Source of the DNA: Catonia carolina
Taxonomy: Eukaryota; Arthropoda; Insecta; Hemiptera; Achilidae
Assembly: GCA_035578175.1 (NCBI GenBank)
Contig: JAQMRL010000001.1
Span: 237,413,038-237,477,037, forward strand
Length of the DNA: 64,000 nucleotides
Reading direction: 5' to 3'
Every line of letters begins with the position of its first letter. Position 1 is the first letter of the stretch. The notes beneath the pieces are model-generated. The model was not told where the DNA came from and did not search any database. It saw only the letters and a list, made by a program, of their open reading frames with translations. Positions 21,308 through 31,842 of this stretch are shown one piece after another. The translations under genes were made by a program, and so were the position numbers.

Positions 21308-22182
21308 CAGTAAAATCCCTATTGCGGAATCTCTCTTTGTTGTTGTTTAGGTCATCAGCCTGTAGGCTGGTTTGAACCTGTAGAGGTTTTACTAAGTAAA
21401 TCGAGGAGTGAGGTGGTTTACCATTGCCTTCCTCACTGAGTGAAAAATTACCCTTATCAGCATGCCAGGCCCTCTGAAAAGCATATATTTTCCACTCTGC
21501 AAAAGACACTTTCACTTCATTCACCACAGGGTCTGGCTGCATAATGAAATCCATTACTTTCAGAGGAGATAACTCTGATTAGTGTCTTTTACACCTCTAC
21601 CTCTTCTGTTCTTAAATGATTCAGTCATTTAATTGACTGACCATCTGATAAGAAACAGAACTATTTATTTTAGCCCTGCAACTAACAGATTGAGTGTAAA
21701 TAATTTGATACTCCACCTGTCTGTTATGGGCAAGAGTAAAATCTCTCTTTAGCGGCATTATTTGGCGACCCCGACCCTTTCCTATATTACGGTAATGTAT
21801 TTAACTCTCTTTATAGCGGAACAAAAATCTCTCTATAGCGGCTAAACAATATCTGTTTGTTCCAACAATATCTTACAGCTGTTTGTATCCAAATTTCTTG
21901 TTAACTTAATAACCTACATTTTAGGTAAGTAATTTAAATATCTCATTGTATTGAAGTAATCTACTGTAGTTAACATTCGTCATAAAGTAATCTATTCAGT
22001 AGTTCTCCAAACTAAACTTATTGCATGCACCATTCACATAAGTACATGAGTTTTTAGTACAGAAAAAATAGTACTTCAACTTCCTTCCCACCATTAATTA
22101 CTCGATGTCTCTATAACGGAACTCTCTTTATAGCGGCGGAACACCATGGTCCCTTCAATTCTGCTATAGAGAGATTTTACTG
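21308..22182. mobile_element. pogo/Tigger-like MITE with iterated CTCTCTATAGCGG motifs, split by element B
   Basis: The ends are TA|CAGTAAAATCCCTATTGCGG and CTGCTATAGAGAGATTTTACTG|TA, which are inverted repeats starting CAGT with TA flanks. Variants of CTCTCTWTAGCGG recur near 21745, 21810, 21832 and, inverted, 22110-22170, giving arrays at both ends that may be transposase sites. Without element B it is about 460 bp. No transposase remnant is visible. Confidence 0.87.
21339..21739 (-). mobile_element. Element B copy 2 (401 bp, 11-bp TSD), nested in MITE
   Basis: AATCTCTCTTT is duplicated at 21328-21338 and 21740-21750, and the host MITE reads through when one copy is removed. The 3' hairpin is CAGCC-TACA-GGCTG followed by ATGACC and AACAACAA. 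The frame MDFIMQPDPVVNEVKVSFAE..., open to the tail, is preserved, as in copy 1. Confidence 0.93.
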
Positions 22183-22474
22183 TAATATGTACTGAAATAT
22201 TCGCGAGAAAAACCAACCTATTTTTATTAAAATAAACCTTTATAGTATTTAATGCGCAATTATTGAACTTATTAATGCAATATTCGCAGTATTATGTTGT
22301 TCCAATAAAAGGACGGATTTTGAAGGAATTCTTTAAAAACAAAATGAAAATTTTTCTCCAAATTTAAAAACTAACAGCAAAAATATTTAAAAAAATTCGT
22401 AGTACTGTTTCTTACCTTTCGATTTTATCCTTACTTTTAAAAATGTAATAGTTATATTTCCTTTAAACTTTTTT

Positions 22475-22520
22475 ACTTTCTCTTGGCTATATGAATATAT
22501 AGGAAGGAAAGTATTGTTCT
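22475..22520 (-). mobile_element. Solo 3' hairpin end of element A
   Basis: ACTTTCTCTTGGCTATATGA and the following TATATAGGAAGGAAAGTATTG form the terminal hairpin, and nothing of the body follows. It lies 22 bp before the same end of copy 4, in the same orientation. Confidence 0.8.
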
Positions 22521-22541
22521 TATTCTTACTACTGTATTTTT

Positions 22542-22680
22542 ACTTTCTCTTGGCCTGTATTAATATGTAGGGAAGGAAAGTATTAGTGTTTTCATGGGTC
22601 GATTTTCCGAAAGCATATTTTTACCGGAAATACATGTTTTCAGACTCCCTGAATAAAAAAAAACATTTTTCAAGCGATTG

Positions 22681-22725
<45 letters not shown>

Positions 22726-23700
22726 CGCGCGCGCGTGTGAGTGTAAAAATATCTCAATAACGGAATACCGAACGAAGAAGAACCTTAAAAACTTAAGGAG
22801 AGACTGTACTTTGTATCCCGCCGATGTTAAATTTGCTATTTTTGCACTAAAACGAACAATATAAAAATATGAAAAATATTTGTTCTTGGCGACATGTTAA
22901 TTTTTTAAGTGTAAACCTAATAAAAACTTAATTTTTTCATTAAAATAATTTTTTGTCGTAATTTAATGTTTTTGTGGTAGATCTAAGTCTAAACTATTCA
23001 AAAACATAAAAAACGGAAAATCAAAATTTTCAGTTAAAACCATCATAGTCTCCCCCTTAACCTAGGTACAACTAGGGGATCGAATACGAACATTTTCATC
23101 AAAATCGGTCAACCGGAAGTAATATAACTTTTCCCAATTTCTCAAAAACGGCTCCTACGTTTTTTCTAAATCGCTTCATTTACTAATTTGTTTATGTTCT
23201 ACAAGATAGGGTAAGGACCACGCCTGCTAAAATTCTTGGGGCTGTGCTCTTGTGGTAAAAAGAGTTTTACTTTTAGATTGTAGCGTTAATTTACATTTTA
23301 GGGTAAAAGTGTTGAAAAGGAAATAAAGTTGTAGAAAATTAAAAAAACTACAACTTTTATTTCAATAATTTTTTATACAATGCTCAGCTTAGCGTTAATT
23401 AGTGATTTTTTAGTATTTTGCTCATGAAAATCAGTAAAAATTAAAATTTTTAAGATTACGGCCTCATCGTGCAATTTACAACAAAAGAGTGTAAAATTAA
23501 ACGTACAGGAAATTGAGAAACGTAAAACTTTTACTTTGAGCATTCTTTCTTCAGAGCTTAGTTTAGCGTCAATTAGTGATTTTCCGTATTTTAAGTAGAA
23601 CAGAGGTCGATTTTTATTTAGCGTCATTCACTCAAGATTAAAATTAGGTTAAATATTCCTTTTGTTGCCAAGAGAAAGTGTGTAAATGTTTCACGCCAGA
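22542..23700 (-). mobile_element. Element A copy 4 (full length, most diverged)
   Basis: It runs from ACTTTCTCTTGGCCTGTATT at 22542 to the TC end (ACGCCAGA) at 23700, with TTTTT outside both ends. A long (GT)n followed by (GC)n occupies 22683-22738. At 1159 bp it is the longest copy; the centre (22760-23090) is poorly matched to the other copies and may contain extra sequence. Landmarks CATCAAAATCGGTCAACCGG (23097-23116) and CTACAAGATAGGGTA (23199-23213) are kept. Confidence 0.85.
22683..22738. repeat. (GT)n(GC)n microsatellite within element A
   Basis: More than 20 GT units run into GGGCGCGCGCGCG, a strongly alternating purine-pyrimidine tract. Confidence 0.95.
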
Positions 23701-23977
23701 TTTTTAGGTTTAAAACAAACCTTAAAGCTGCAGTAATTTTGAAAACCGTCGATTTTTTTACGATATCCGCTTTAAGAGGACAAATTTTTGAAAATCCTCT
23801 CCTAAAAAGCACTAACGACCGAAATCGAACATACACCAAATTTCAGTTTTAAAACACTTTCTTCCAAAATTAGAATTTAAAATATACCCCAAAATTTACA
23901 CAAGAAAAATAACCAAAATTAAAAAAACTCATAACTTTTTGGTCGATGTTTAAGTTCAGCGGCAATTTAAGATCTTT

Positions 23978-24125
23978 TACTGATTCTTCACGGCCCTTGG
24001 TGAAGTTGTCAGTGGAATTGGTTTCTACACCAAGCGCCTCGGATTCAACTCCCGGTCAGGCCTGGAATTTTTTCATCTATCACCCTTCACCGTCTACATT
24101 AACAGTAATGTGCAAAACAGTTGAA
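23978..24125 (+). mobile_element. tRNA-derived SINE-like fragment
   Basis: GGATTCAACTCCC at 24041-24053 fits a Pol III B box, and CACCAAGCGCCTC precedes it as in a tRNA anticodon arm. The downstream GGCCTGGAATTTTTTCATCT and CACCGTCTACATTAACAG resemble the segment after the B box at 56.9-57.0 kb. The A-box part is weak, so the 5' limit is approximate. Confidence 0.5.
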
Positions 24126-24431
24126 CCATAATAAATTTCTTGATTAAATGATGTTTTTCTTTAAAAAAATATTCTGTTTATAATTCACTTCTTATACCAA
24201 GGTATTATTTTATTATAAATAAATAAAATTAAGTAAATCATTTTCCCTCGAATCATAAAAATAACTAAAAAAAGGTTTAAGGAGGAAGTTAAGTCTTAAT
24301 CCCTATTTTACAAGCTACGAAGTAAGCATATTCTCAAAATTTCTTACCTTCAAATCAATTCGGTAAACATTTTTAATGAAATTTAATTAAGAGTTTAATA
24401 GAGTACAATAAAATTCAATATAGTGTTTTAA

Positions 24432-24980
24432 CCCTTTCAATACCAACATCCGGAAAACAGGACGGCAATATATTTTACGTAGCGATAACATCCGGGTTAC
24501 CGGAGATCCGTATGTTATGCATAAAGTGCCAACGTCCGGATAACCGATCATTTCCAAAAAAAACTTAAAAAAAATTAATGGAATAATGTATTTTGAAACT
24601 GCCTCTGTGGCGTAGTGATTAGTGCGCTAGCCTACAAAGCGAAAGATCCCGGCTAGGATCTAGAAATTTTAACACGTTAAAACCACCGTTCAGGTATTAA
24701 AACCCACAGTAGTTGCTAATGACCAAGCTGTCGATGCGACTTTAAATAAACTAAAAAAAATATTTTGAATAATTTTAGTGTTAGAACTATTTATTTTTTA
24801 ATGAACTCAATAAAAAATTAATTTTTAACAGAAAATTTTTTTCTGTAATGTTAACATTTTGGTCGGCAATGGCTTGCAAGTTTCCGAAATAAGGGCTGGG
24901 ACTTTTTGTACACCCTTATGCAAATTAAATGAATGGCACTTACGATCACACTTTTAAATATTTTTTCGGTACTGAAAGGG
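24432..24980. mobile_element. piggyBac-like MITE (TTAA TSD), split by a tRNA-SINE
   Basis: TTAA at 24428-24431 and 24981-24984 flank CCCTTTCAATACCAACATCC and, inverted, GGTACTGAAAGGG. TTAA target sites and CCCTTT-starting TIRs are hallmarks of piggyBac-type elements. ATCCGG/ACCGGA motifs repeat inside the left end (24449-24550). It carries no transposase. Without the SINE it is about 380 bp. Confidence 0.85.
24598..24760 (+). mobile_element. tRNA-derived SINE S2 (163 bp, 9-bp TSD)
   Basis: TATTTTGAA at 24589-24597 and 24761-24769 flank it. The head CTGCCTCTGTGGCGTAGTGA TTAGTGCGC contains an A-box-like TGGCGTAGTGATTAG, and ATCCCGGCTAGGATC stands where the B box should be (degraded). The body is AGAAATTTTAACACGTTAAA ACC, and the tail is TTTAAATAAACTAAAAAAAA. 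The copy at 62838-63004 has the same body and tail. It is a tRNA-derived SINE, not a tRNA gene, because the acceptor stem and T arm do not pair. Confidence 0.85.
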
Positions 24981-24984
24981 TTAA

Positions 24985-26163
24985 ACCCAATATTAAATTG
25001 GATATTAATTTTTATATACACAACGTTTTCCAAATAACATACAAATATCAAACCAACCACTAAGTCGTACTTCTAAGGAAATAAAAAAATTGACTCAGTA
25101 AGACCAACGAATAATGTTACAGGTACAAATACTAAACTGTCAAAAACAGGTTTTGTCAATTAATATTTTATTCTTAAACAATTAAACTACATAATGATTG
25201 CATTGAATGATTTTTAAAGTGGTTAGATTTTCGATAATGAATTCAAAACATTTTGTTATTGACATTAGGGGAAAATAAATGAAATATTTTTTCAGCGTTA
25301 AATATTATAATACATTACCATAAAAATATTAATTGAGGAAGGGGGAAAAGTACAGATTAAATTGATGGTAGTATAACGAAAGTGACAGCGATTACGAAGC
25401 ACAAGTGATGAAAGATAAAATAATTGGAAAACAATATAAAATTCAATTTAATAAAATTTAAATATTAATTAATATAAATAAAAAAAAAATATTTGATTGA
25501 ATTAATAAAAAAAATGTTTAAATTGTTCAATTTATCAATAATATCGTTATAAAATTGAAATCTGAATAGTATATATATTAATAAAACGAAACGTCAAAAC
25601 AACATGTCGCATTAAAACCAATGCAACATCAATGATCTAACACGCTTATTGTACCAGTAGGTATCCAATGTATGGAAGCTGCCACGAAACCGACCTAAAT
25701 TAATTAATTAATTGAATTGAACAGATGAAGCACCTGTGCTCTATTCAATTTGTCAAACCATTATTACGTCATTCCATCCTCCGCATGGATACCCTTTCTC
25801 TAACCAGTTACTCATGGACAGGAGGAGTTACTGAAATGACCTATGAATAGCGAACTGGATAGGTGACCACCACGATCAACCAACGAAACTCAATTATTCG
25901 TGCATCTGAGTGAACTAAGGGGGTACATGATCTCACCTCTCCTATAAAGACTTGAACTTTAAATCTGATTTAAAGTTGATACTGAATCCAGTTATGTGTC
26001 ACAATAGTTGGAAAACTTGATTAAAATTAGAGTATAGACGTGTCATTCATGGATAGGCTATAAAAATTCTGAAATGAAATTTAATGTATAACGCTACAAG
26101 TTTTCATTTAAATTAGTTTACTCATTTCAATAGTACCATTTCATATTAGCTGCAATATTTTTT
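24985..26163. other. AT-rich spacer, nothing recognised
   Basis: 25650-25960 is less AT-rich than its surroundings (GCTGCCACGAAACCGACC, CATCCTCCGCATGGATACCC) but matches nothing I know. Confidence 0.4.
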
Positions 26164-26296
26164 ACTTTCTCTTGCCTATATAATTATATAGGAAGTAAAG
26201 TATCGGTTTCATGTCGATTTTTCGAAATCGAGTTTTCACCGGATCTACATGTTTTCAGACTTCCTGAACTAAAAATGTTTTTTAGCGATTGGTGTG

Positions 26297-26342
<46 letters not shown>

Positions 26343-27138
26343 AAAGAGAGAGAGAGAGAAAACAGAATATCTCAAGAACGAAACATCGTACGAACTTGAA
26401 ACTTAAAACTTAAGTTAGACACGACTACCGGGATCTGACACAAACATTTTCATCAAAATCAGTCAACCGAAAGTAGTAGTTTATTCGTGTAATTTTTCAC
26501 TTTTTTGCGATTTTCTCAAAAACAGCTCCTACCATTTTTTAAAAATCGCCTCTTTTACTAAATGTTTTATGCTTTACAAGATAAGGTAGGCGCCATGTCT
26601 GCTGAAATTCTTGGAGAGGCTGTTTTCACGTAAAAAATTGTCTTTTTTCAAGATTGCGGCTTTAATATGCATTTTAGCGCAAAAATGTACTTAAAATAAA
26701 AGTTGTAAAGAATTTAAAATCCTATAACTTTTATTTTTAACATTATTTTTGTATAACTCTTAGTTTTGCGGTAGGCCTAATTAGCGATTTTCTGTTTTTT
26801 TTTCTCACGAAAAAGTGTAAAAATTAGATTTTTTAAAGATTTCAGCCTTAGTATGCATTTTACGACAAATCAAATTTAAAGTAAATTAAAAGATCTACAA
26901 CTTATATTTAGAGCATTTTTCTCTACGGAGCCTCATTTAGTGTGAAACAGTGATTTTCCGTATTTTTAAGCTAAATTGAGGTCGATTTTAATTTTGCGTC
27001 TTTCACTCATGATTAAAATAAGGTTATGTTTTTTGAAGTTAGTTTTTTTATATTTCTAATGTTTTATTACTAATTTTAGGTTATATTGTTCATTATTTGT
27101 ATTGGCAAGAGAAAGTTGTGTGAGTGTTTCACACCAGA
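26164..27138 (-). mobile_element. Element A copy 5 (full length)
   Basis: The 3' hairpin starts at 26164, and the 5' TC end (CACACCAGA) is at 27130-27138. A (GT)n of about 24 units followed by (GA)n occupies 26290-26360. A LINE fragment starts within about 10-15 bp of its TC end. Confidence 0.92.
26290..26360. repeat. (GT)n(GA)n microsatellite within element A
   Basis: The long GT tract passes directly into GAGAAAGAGAGAGAGAGAG. Confidence 0.95.
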
Positions 27139-27146
27139 CTTTTCAC

Positions 27147-27360
27147 TTTTATTTAAAACGCTCATCCCGTGGTACATCCGGAATGACTTTATTTTTCAAG
27201 GCATCAGCCTCACATCAGTAAACGAAGAAATTTCTAGAATGAGTAAAAAAATACTGTCAACGCCTAGAAGAACATCCAAACCACCTAGCCTTGGATCTTC
27301 TTGATAATACCTCTCGTGTCATGTTTAGATTAAAGCGAACTGATTTTCTTAATTTAAGTG
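27147..27360 (+). pseudogene. Jockey-like LINE ORF2 C-terminus, frameshifted
   Basis: One frame reads PWYIRNDFIFQGISLTSVNE and then EISRMSKK. After a frameshift near 27255 another reads QRLEEHPNHLALDLLDNTSR, then VMFRLKRTDFLNL. Motif order (PWYIRN, VNEEI..msKKY, RLeeHpN.LA..LLDN, RLKR) is the Jockey-type C-terminus also seen at 6299-6565. Its 5' truncation point falls at the outer edge of element A copy 5. The fused Met at 27086 belongs to element A and is not a start codon. Confidence 0.83.
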
Positions 27361-28180
27361 AGATATTTTTAATGTGTTATTAATTATTTATTCCAATTTA
27401 TATCAACTTGTATAAGGTTTTAACTATGTTATCTAATAATTATTATTTTGTGATTCAGTAAGGATGTGTGTGTATGTGTTTGCGCGTGCTTGTGTGAATC
27501 CGTTGTTCGTTATTTGTTAGTATTTAAGTTGTTAATCAGTGGGTTAGTAATTTATCCACTGATAAATTTTCAAAATTTAGCTGTATTACTTATTGCTCAT
27601 ACATGAACAGATTGTAATCTTTTCATTTATGTTAAAATTTAAAAAAATTAACGCTGCGAATTATCTACATTTATTGCAATTCCTAATGTGTGTACGTTGC
27701 AATCTGTTCAATTAAGAACAATAAGCAACCCCATGACCCAATAAGATGAAGATGATGTGACGTGTAAATGAGGTGTAGTCTTGTAACGGTTTGTGATATT
27801 GTTAATTTTAATTTTTTTAGAATTTCTTTAAAATTTGTTTTCTTCACGAATCACATTTTAATATGTAAATATATTTATTTTATCTACGGAAAATATATGT
27901 ATTTATCTTTTTACGTAAATATGAACATATGGTTTTTTTGTAAAATAAAAGGTTTAAAAAAATGTTTGGTGAATATAAAACTTTTTCTGATAAAATATTA
28001 AAAAAGATTGTAAATCAGTTGCATATAGAAATGGATTAATAATTATTTGTCTATGATTATTAAAAACCCGAAGAATATTGTATTTAGTTTGTTTGAAAGA
28101 GAGGTTTTGAAACAACATTTGTAAAACAATTTGAATCCCTATTTTGGCGTATTTTAAAAATTTGTAATTAACTGTACAGA
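27361..28180. other. AT-rich spacer, nothing recognised
   Basis: A TGTGTGTATGTG/GCGCGTGC patch lies at 27465-27490. No gene is seen. Confidence 0.45.
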
Positions 28181-28475
28181 AATGCGAAGATTAGATTCCT
28201 GCGAAGAGTTAAGGGATGCTCGAGATTGGATAGAGTGCGGAAGGAGCTCCAAGTCAACTGCCTGAATGAGAAAATTGAGGGCGATGAAGGGAACACCTGG
28301 ACAGAATGCCGGACATAAATACCCCTCCAAGTAAATCGTTATTCACTGGTCGGACGGAGAGATGTGGGACGACCTCGGAAAACATGGAGATATATATATA
28401 TATATTAGCTGAGAGTTTCAAGTTTGTGAGTTCGGAACAGGCGACGGCCTAAGCCTTGAAGGAAGAAGAAGATGA
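28181..28475 (+). pseudogene. LINE-C 3' end remnant
   Basis: It aligns with 15945-16262: RFLRRVKGCSRLDRVRKELQ-like pieces, then ACACCTGGACAGAATGCCGG, then GGACGGAGAGATGTGGGACG. The 3' UTR GTTTCAAGTTTGTGAGTTCG and a GAAGGAAGAAGAAG tail follow. A (TA)8 tract has expanded at 28388-28405 inside the GRPrKTW region. It is non-coding. Confidence 0.8.
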
Positions 28476-28541
28476 TAAAGATGAAGAAAAAAAAGAAGAA
28501 GGAGGAGGAGGGAAGAAGGAGAAGGAGGAGGAGGAGGAGAT
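28476..28541 (+). repeat. Purine-rich (GAA/GGA)n tail of LINE-C
   Basis: A homopurine tract of GAA and GGA units continues the LINE 3' tail, apparently expanded after insertion. Confidence 0.8.
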
Positions 28542-29536
28542 TGTACAGACATAAATAAATAATTTGGTTCAAATAAAAAAACTGTTTACGTACTGTTACG
28601 TACATACTAAAATATTATAAATAGTGCTTTTAGGAGATTTTCGTATTAATTGAAGTTACTAAAATTTGATAGTCAGCAATTTTTTTTATAGTGATAATTA
28701 AAATTACCCAAAAGTTCATAAGTTGTTATGATAATTATATCGACACCAAAAGGTACATGATTTTGTAACGATTAACTTGTATCCGTTTTAAACTCTTTGA
28801 GATTAGACATTGTTATTATATCAAGAAAGTTCATTAGCTCTTACTAAATATAATACATAAATACAGTCATCAGTTAATTACAACAATAAAACGAGAGATC
28901 TTACCATGATAAATTATGTAAGTACAAAACATTAGTAACAGTATAAATCACAAATAATAATGTTCCTATAAATTTTGTAATAAATCTATTAAAAATATCG
29001 ATGAATTTCAATAAAAAATACTACGCTAATAAATACGGTGCATGTAAATTAATAATAAAGAAGTTTAATGTTTCATAGTTTTAGAATATGAATAATGAAT
29101 AAGACCAATAATAATGTCGTTTCATTAATTAATAAACTCTTAATAGATTAAAGTTAATTAAGCAATAAATTAATACTTTATTTATATTTTAAAAGATATA
29201 AAATTATCCTTTCTTTGTTTAAAGCCACGATTATTAATACGAATGAGTTTAGATGAAATAAATTCTGTTATATTAATTCAGTTCCCTCTTAAATTACTTT
29301 ATAAATTGGTTTAATATATACAACTTTAACTATAAAATCAAGTTAATTAACGAAATAATAATGTTAAATCAATTAAATAAATTGATGATTAAATTTAATA
29401 AAGTGTACTCAATCTGGTTAAACCAACCACCAGTAATGAAATCTGGATACGGATTAATAAATATATATTCACTAAAAATACAATATGTAACGTCTCACCT
29501 TAGGTTATTAATGTCTTGCTATTAAATATATATAGG
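28542..29536. other. Very AT-rich spacer, nothing recognised
   Basis: No feature could be supported. Confidence 0.5.
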
Positions 29537-30403
29537 TACAGGGTGATTATAATTTGCACTTCAATCTTTAGGGATATGATTCAATAGCTAAACATAAGAA
29601 AAAAAATTCATAATAAATATAGGTTCATAACTGCTTCGTTAGCGAGTTATACCTGGCGAAAGGTTTCGCCAAGATTCCTGGGCAAAGAGTGAAATAAAGT
29701 CATACTGAAATTCTGAGAAGGTAAATTAAGGGGAGTTTTATGATTCCTTATGGTTTGTAAATTGGGAAACTTATAAGAAATGAGTCGCAGAACTATATCG
29801 CTTTTAGCCTTTAAGAAAACCACGTAAAAACCTAAAATTTTAGGGTTAGAAAATACACTTTTAAAGTTTAACTTAAAATAAATTTGTTAAACCGCGAATA
29901 AACACACAAAACGTTTTAATGAAAATTGTAGATAATTTTATTTTAACAAATTGATATAAATAACTTCTATGAATTTTAACTCAATAAAACGTTTTTGTGT
30001 TTATTCGCAATTTAACAAAGTTATTTTACGCTAAACTTAAAAAAGTATATTTCTAACCCTACATTTTAATACCGTAATACCAATTAAAGACAAAAAAAAA
30101 ACATTTTAATGTTATCAGGTAGTTTTCTGAAAAACTAAAAGCGATGATACAATTCTGGGACTTATTTTTTAAATTTCCCAGGCTAAAAACCATAAGAAAC
30201 CACTAAAATTCCCCTTAATTTACCTTCTCAGAGTTTCAGTATGGCTTTATTTTACTTTTTGCCCAGGAATCATGGCGAAATCTTTCGCCAGGAATAACTC
30301 GCTAACTAAGCATTTCCGGACTTGTGTTTGTATGAATTTTTTTTATTTTTAGCTATAAAATCATCTCCCTGAAGATTGCCGAGCAATTTGGAATCACCCT
30401 GTA
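29537..30403. mobile_element. Fold-back element: 867-bp imperfect inverted repeat
   Basis: The left arm starts TACAGGGTGATTATAATTTG (29537) and the right arm ends CAATTTGGAATCACCCTGTA (30403). Pairs run through both ~400-bp arms: CCTGGCGAAAGGTTTCGCCA against TGGCGAAATCTTTCGCCAGG, TTACCTTCTCAGAGTTTCAG against its inverted counterpart near 29705, and AAACACACAAAACGTTTTA near the centre. The loop is near 29970. TACAGGGTG termini are seen in many insect TIR elements, but the superfamily cannot be set from this. There is no ORF. Confidence 0.92.
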
Positions 30404-30921
30404 TATGAAGAATCTTATAATAAAATTAATTAATAAATAAGAAATCAACTAGTTTAACTTGGCTTGGTTTAATCGTACCCACTCTTAAAAATGATTTATC
30501 AATGTTTGAACTCTTTGAGTATCTTGATATGTAAATTATTTAATAAATACCTACTTTAATAATTGGGCCATGGCCCGATATAACCTTAAATCGGCTTTCC
30601 TCTTCGAGCTCTGATCATAAATCACTACATTGACAACAAATATAATCTTTACCAGGCTCTACAAATACTAAAATGATTGCCTTTATAATTTTATGTCTTT
30701 TATTATTTAAGCTCATTCAATGGTATTCTAAACGGAATCAACAGACCATTAGATCTTAAGTTGAGTTCTCTCTCAGCTAAAGTTAAAAGTAACACTGATC
30801 CTTTCGTTCCAGAAGATAATAATCATCCCTCTATTATCGTTAATATATCGCCAAAATTATTGATTCTGTCAGTAAGTTATCAGTTATTAGAACATATTAC
30901 AACTTCAAAAACAAAATTTTT
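30404..30921. other. AT-rich spacer, nothing recognised
   Basis: No feature is recognised. The locally balanced stretch at 30565-30600 is too short to interpret. Confidence 0.45.
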
Positions 30922-31831
30922 ACTTTCTCTTGCTATATGAATACATAGGAAGGAAAATATTGTTTTCATATCGATTTCTGAAATCGAGTTTTCACCGGAT
31001 CTACACGTTTTCACACCCCCTGAACCCAAAAAACATGTTTTTAGCGATTGGTCTGTGTGTGTGAACAAAATATTTCAAGAACGGAACATCGTACGAAGTT
31101 GAAACTTGAAACTTAAGTTAGGTACTACTAGAGGACCCCACACGAACATTCTCATCAAAATCGGTCAACCGGAAAAGGTAATTTATTCGTGTAATTTTTC
31201 ACTTTTTTGCGATTTCTCAAAAACGGCTTCTACGATTGTTTTAAAAATCGCCTCATTTACTATATTTTTTATGCTCTACAAGATAGGGTAGGAGCCATTT
31301 CTGCTGAAATTCTTGGTGAGGCTATGCTCTAGTAGAAAAAATGTTATTTTTTTAAGATTATGGCCTTAATATGACTTAATTGTAGCATTTTAGCGCAAAA
31401 AAGTATATAATAAAAGTTGTAGAAAATTTAAATTTAAAACATTTCTTTGTGTAACGCTTAGTTTAGCGATAATTATTAATTTTCTGTTTTTTTTATTCAT
31501 AAAAATCTATGAATAATGTTTTTTTTTAAGATTTCGGCCTTAATAGGCATTTTACGACAAAAGTATATATAATCAAATTCATCGGAAATTAAAAGATATA
31601 CAACTTTTATTCAGCGCATTTTTCACTTCAGAGCCTATTTTAGCGTGAAAAAGTGATTTCCCGTATTAATGAGGCAAACTAAGGTTGATTTTAATTTTGC
31701 ATCATTCAGTCATGATTAAAATTAGGTTATGTTTTCTGAGGTCAGTTTTTGTTTATTTTTAATGTTTTGTTACTTATATTGTTCATTATTTTAATTGGCA
31801 AGAGAAAGTTGTGTGAGTGTTTCACAACAGA
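30922..31831 (-). mobile_element. Element A copy 6 (full length)
   Basis: The 3' hairpin is at 30922, and the 5' TC end (CACAACAGA) is at 31823-31831, with TTTTT outside both. The (GT)n is only four units. A LINE inserted into the flanking T-run at its TC end. Confidence 0.92.
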
Positions 31832-31842
31832 TTTTTATGAAT

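Noticed and set aside
22560..22864. ORFs rich in His-Thr or Cys-Val repeats (also at 26184, 42921, 63352 and 63470)
   Set aside because: They are translations of (CA)n/(GT)n tracts within element A, not proteins.
24598..24680. Possible tRNA gene (A- and B-box-like sequence)
   Set aside because: No cloverleaf can be drawn: the acceptor and T arms do not pair, and the segment is flanked by SINE TSDs. It is a tRNA-derived SINE. The same applies at 62940-63004 and 54400-54460.
30880..31068. Recurrent frame GLKTCRSGENSISKNRHENN in many element A copies
   Set aside because: It is present because the element is repeated. It ends at random in each copy, has no start in a fixed place and matches no family I know. 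I do not call it a gene, though a dN/dS test over many copies would settle it.
31749..31842. N-terminal part of the 314-codon ORF upstream of the RT
   Set aside because: It is element A sequence and target-site duplication translated by chance; the retrotransposon begins at 31843.
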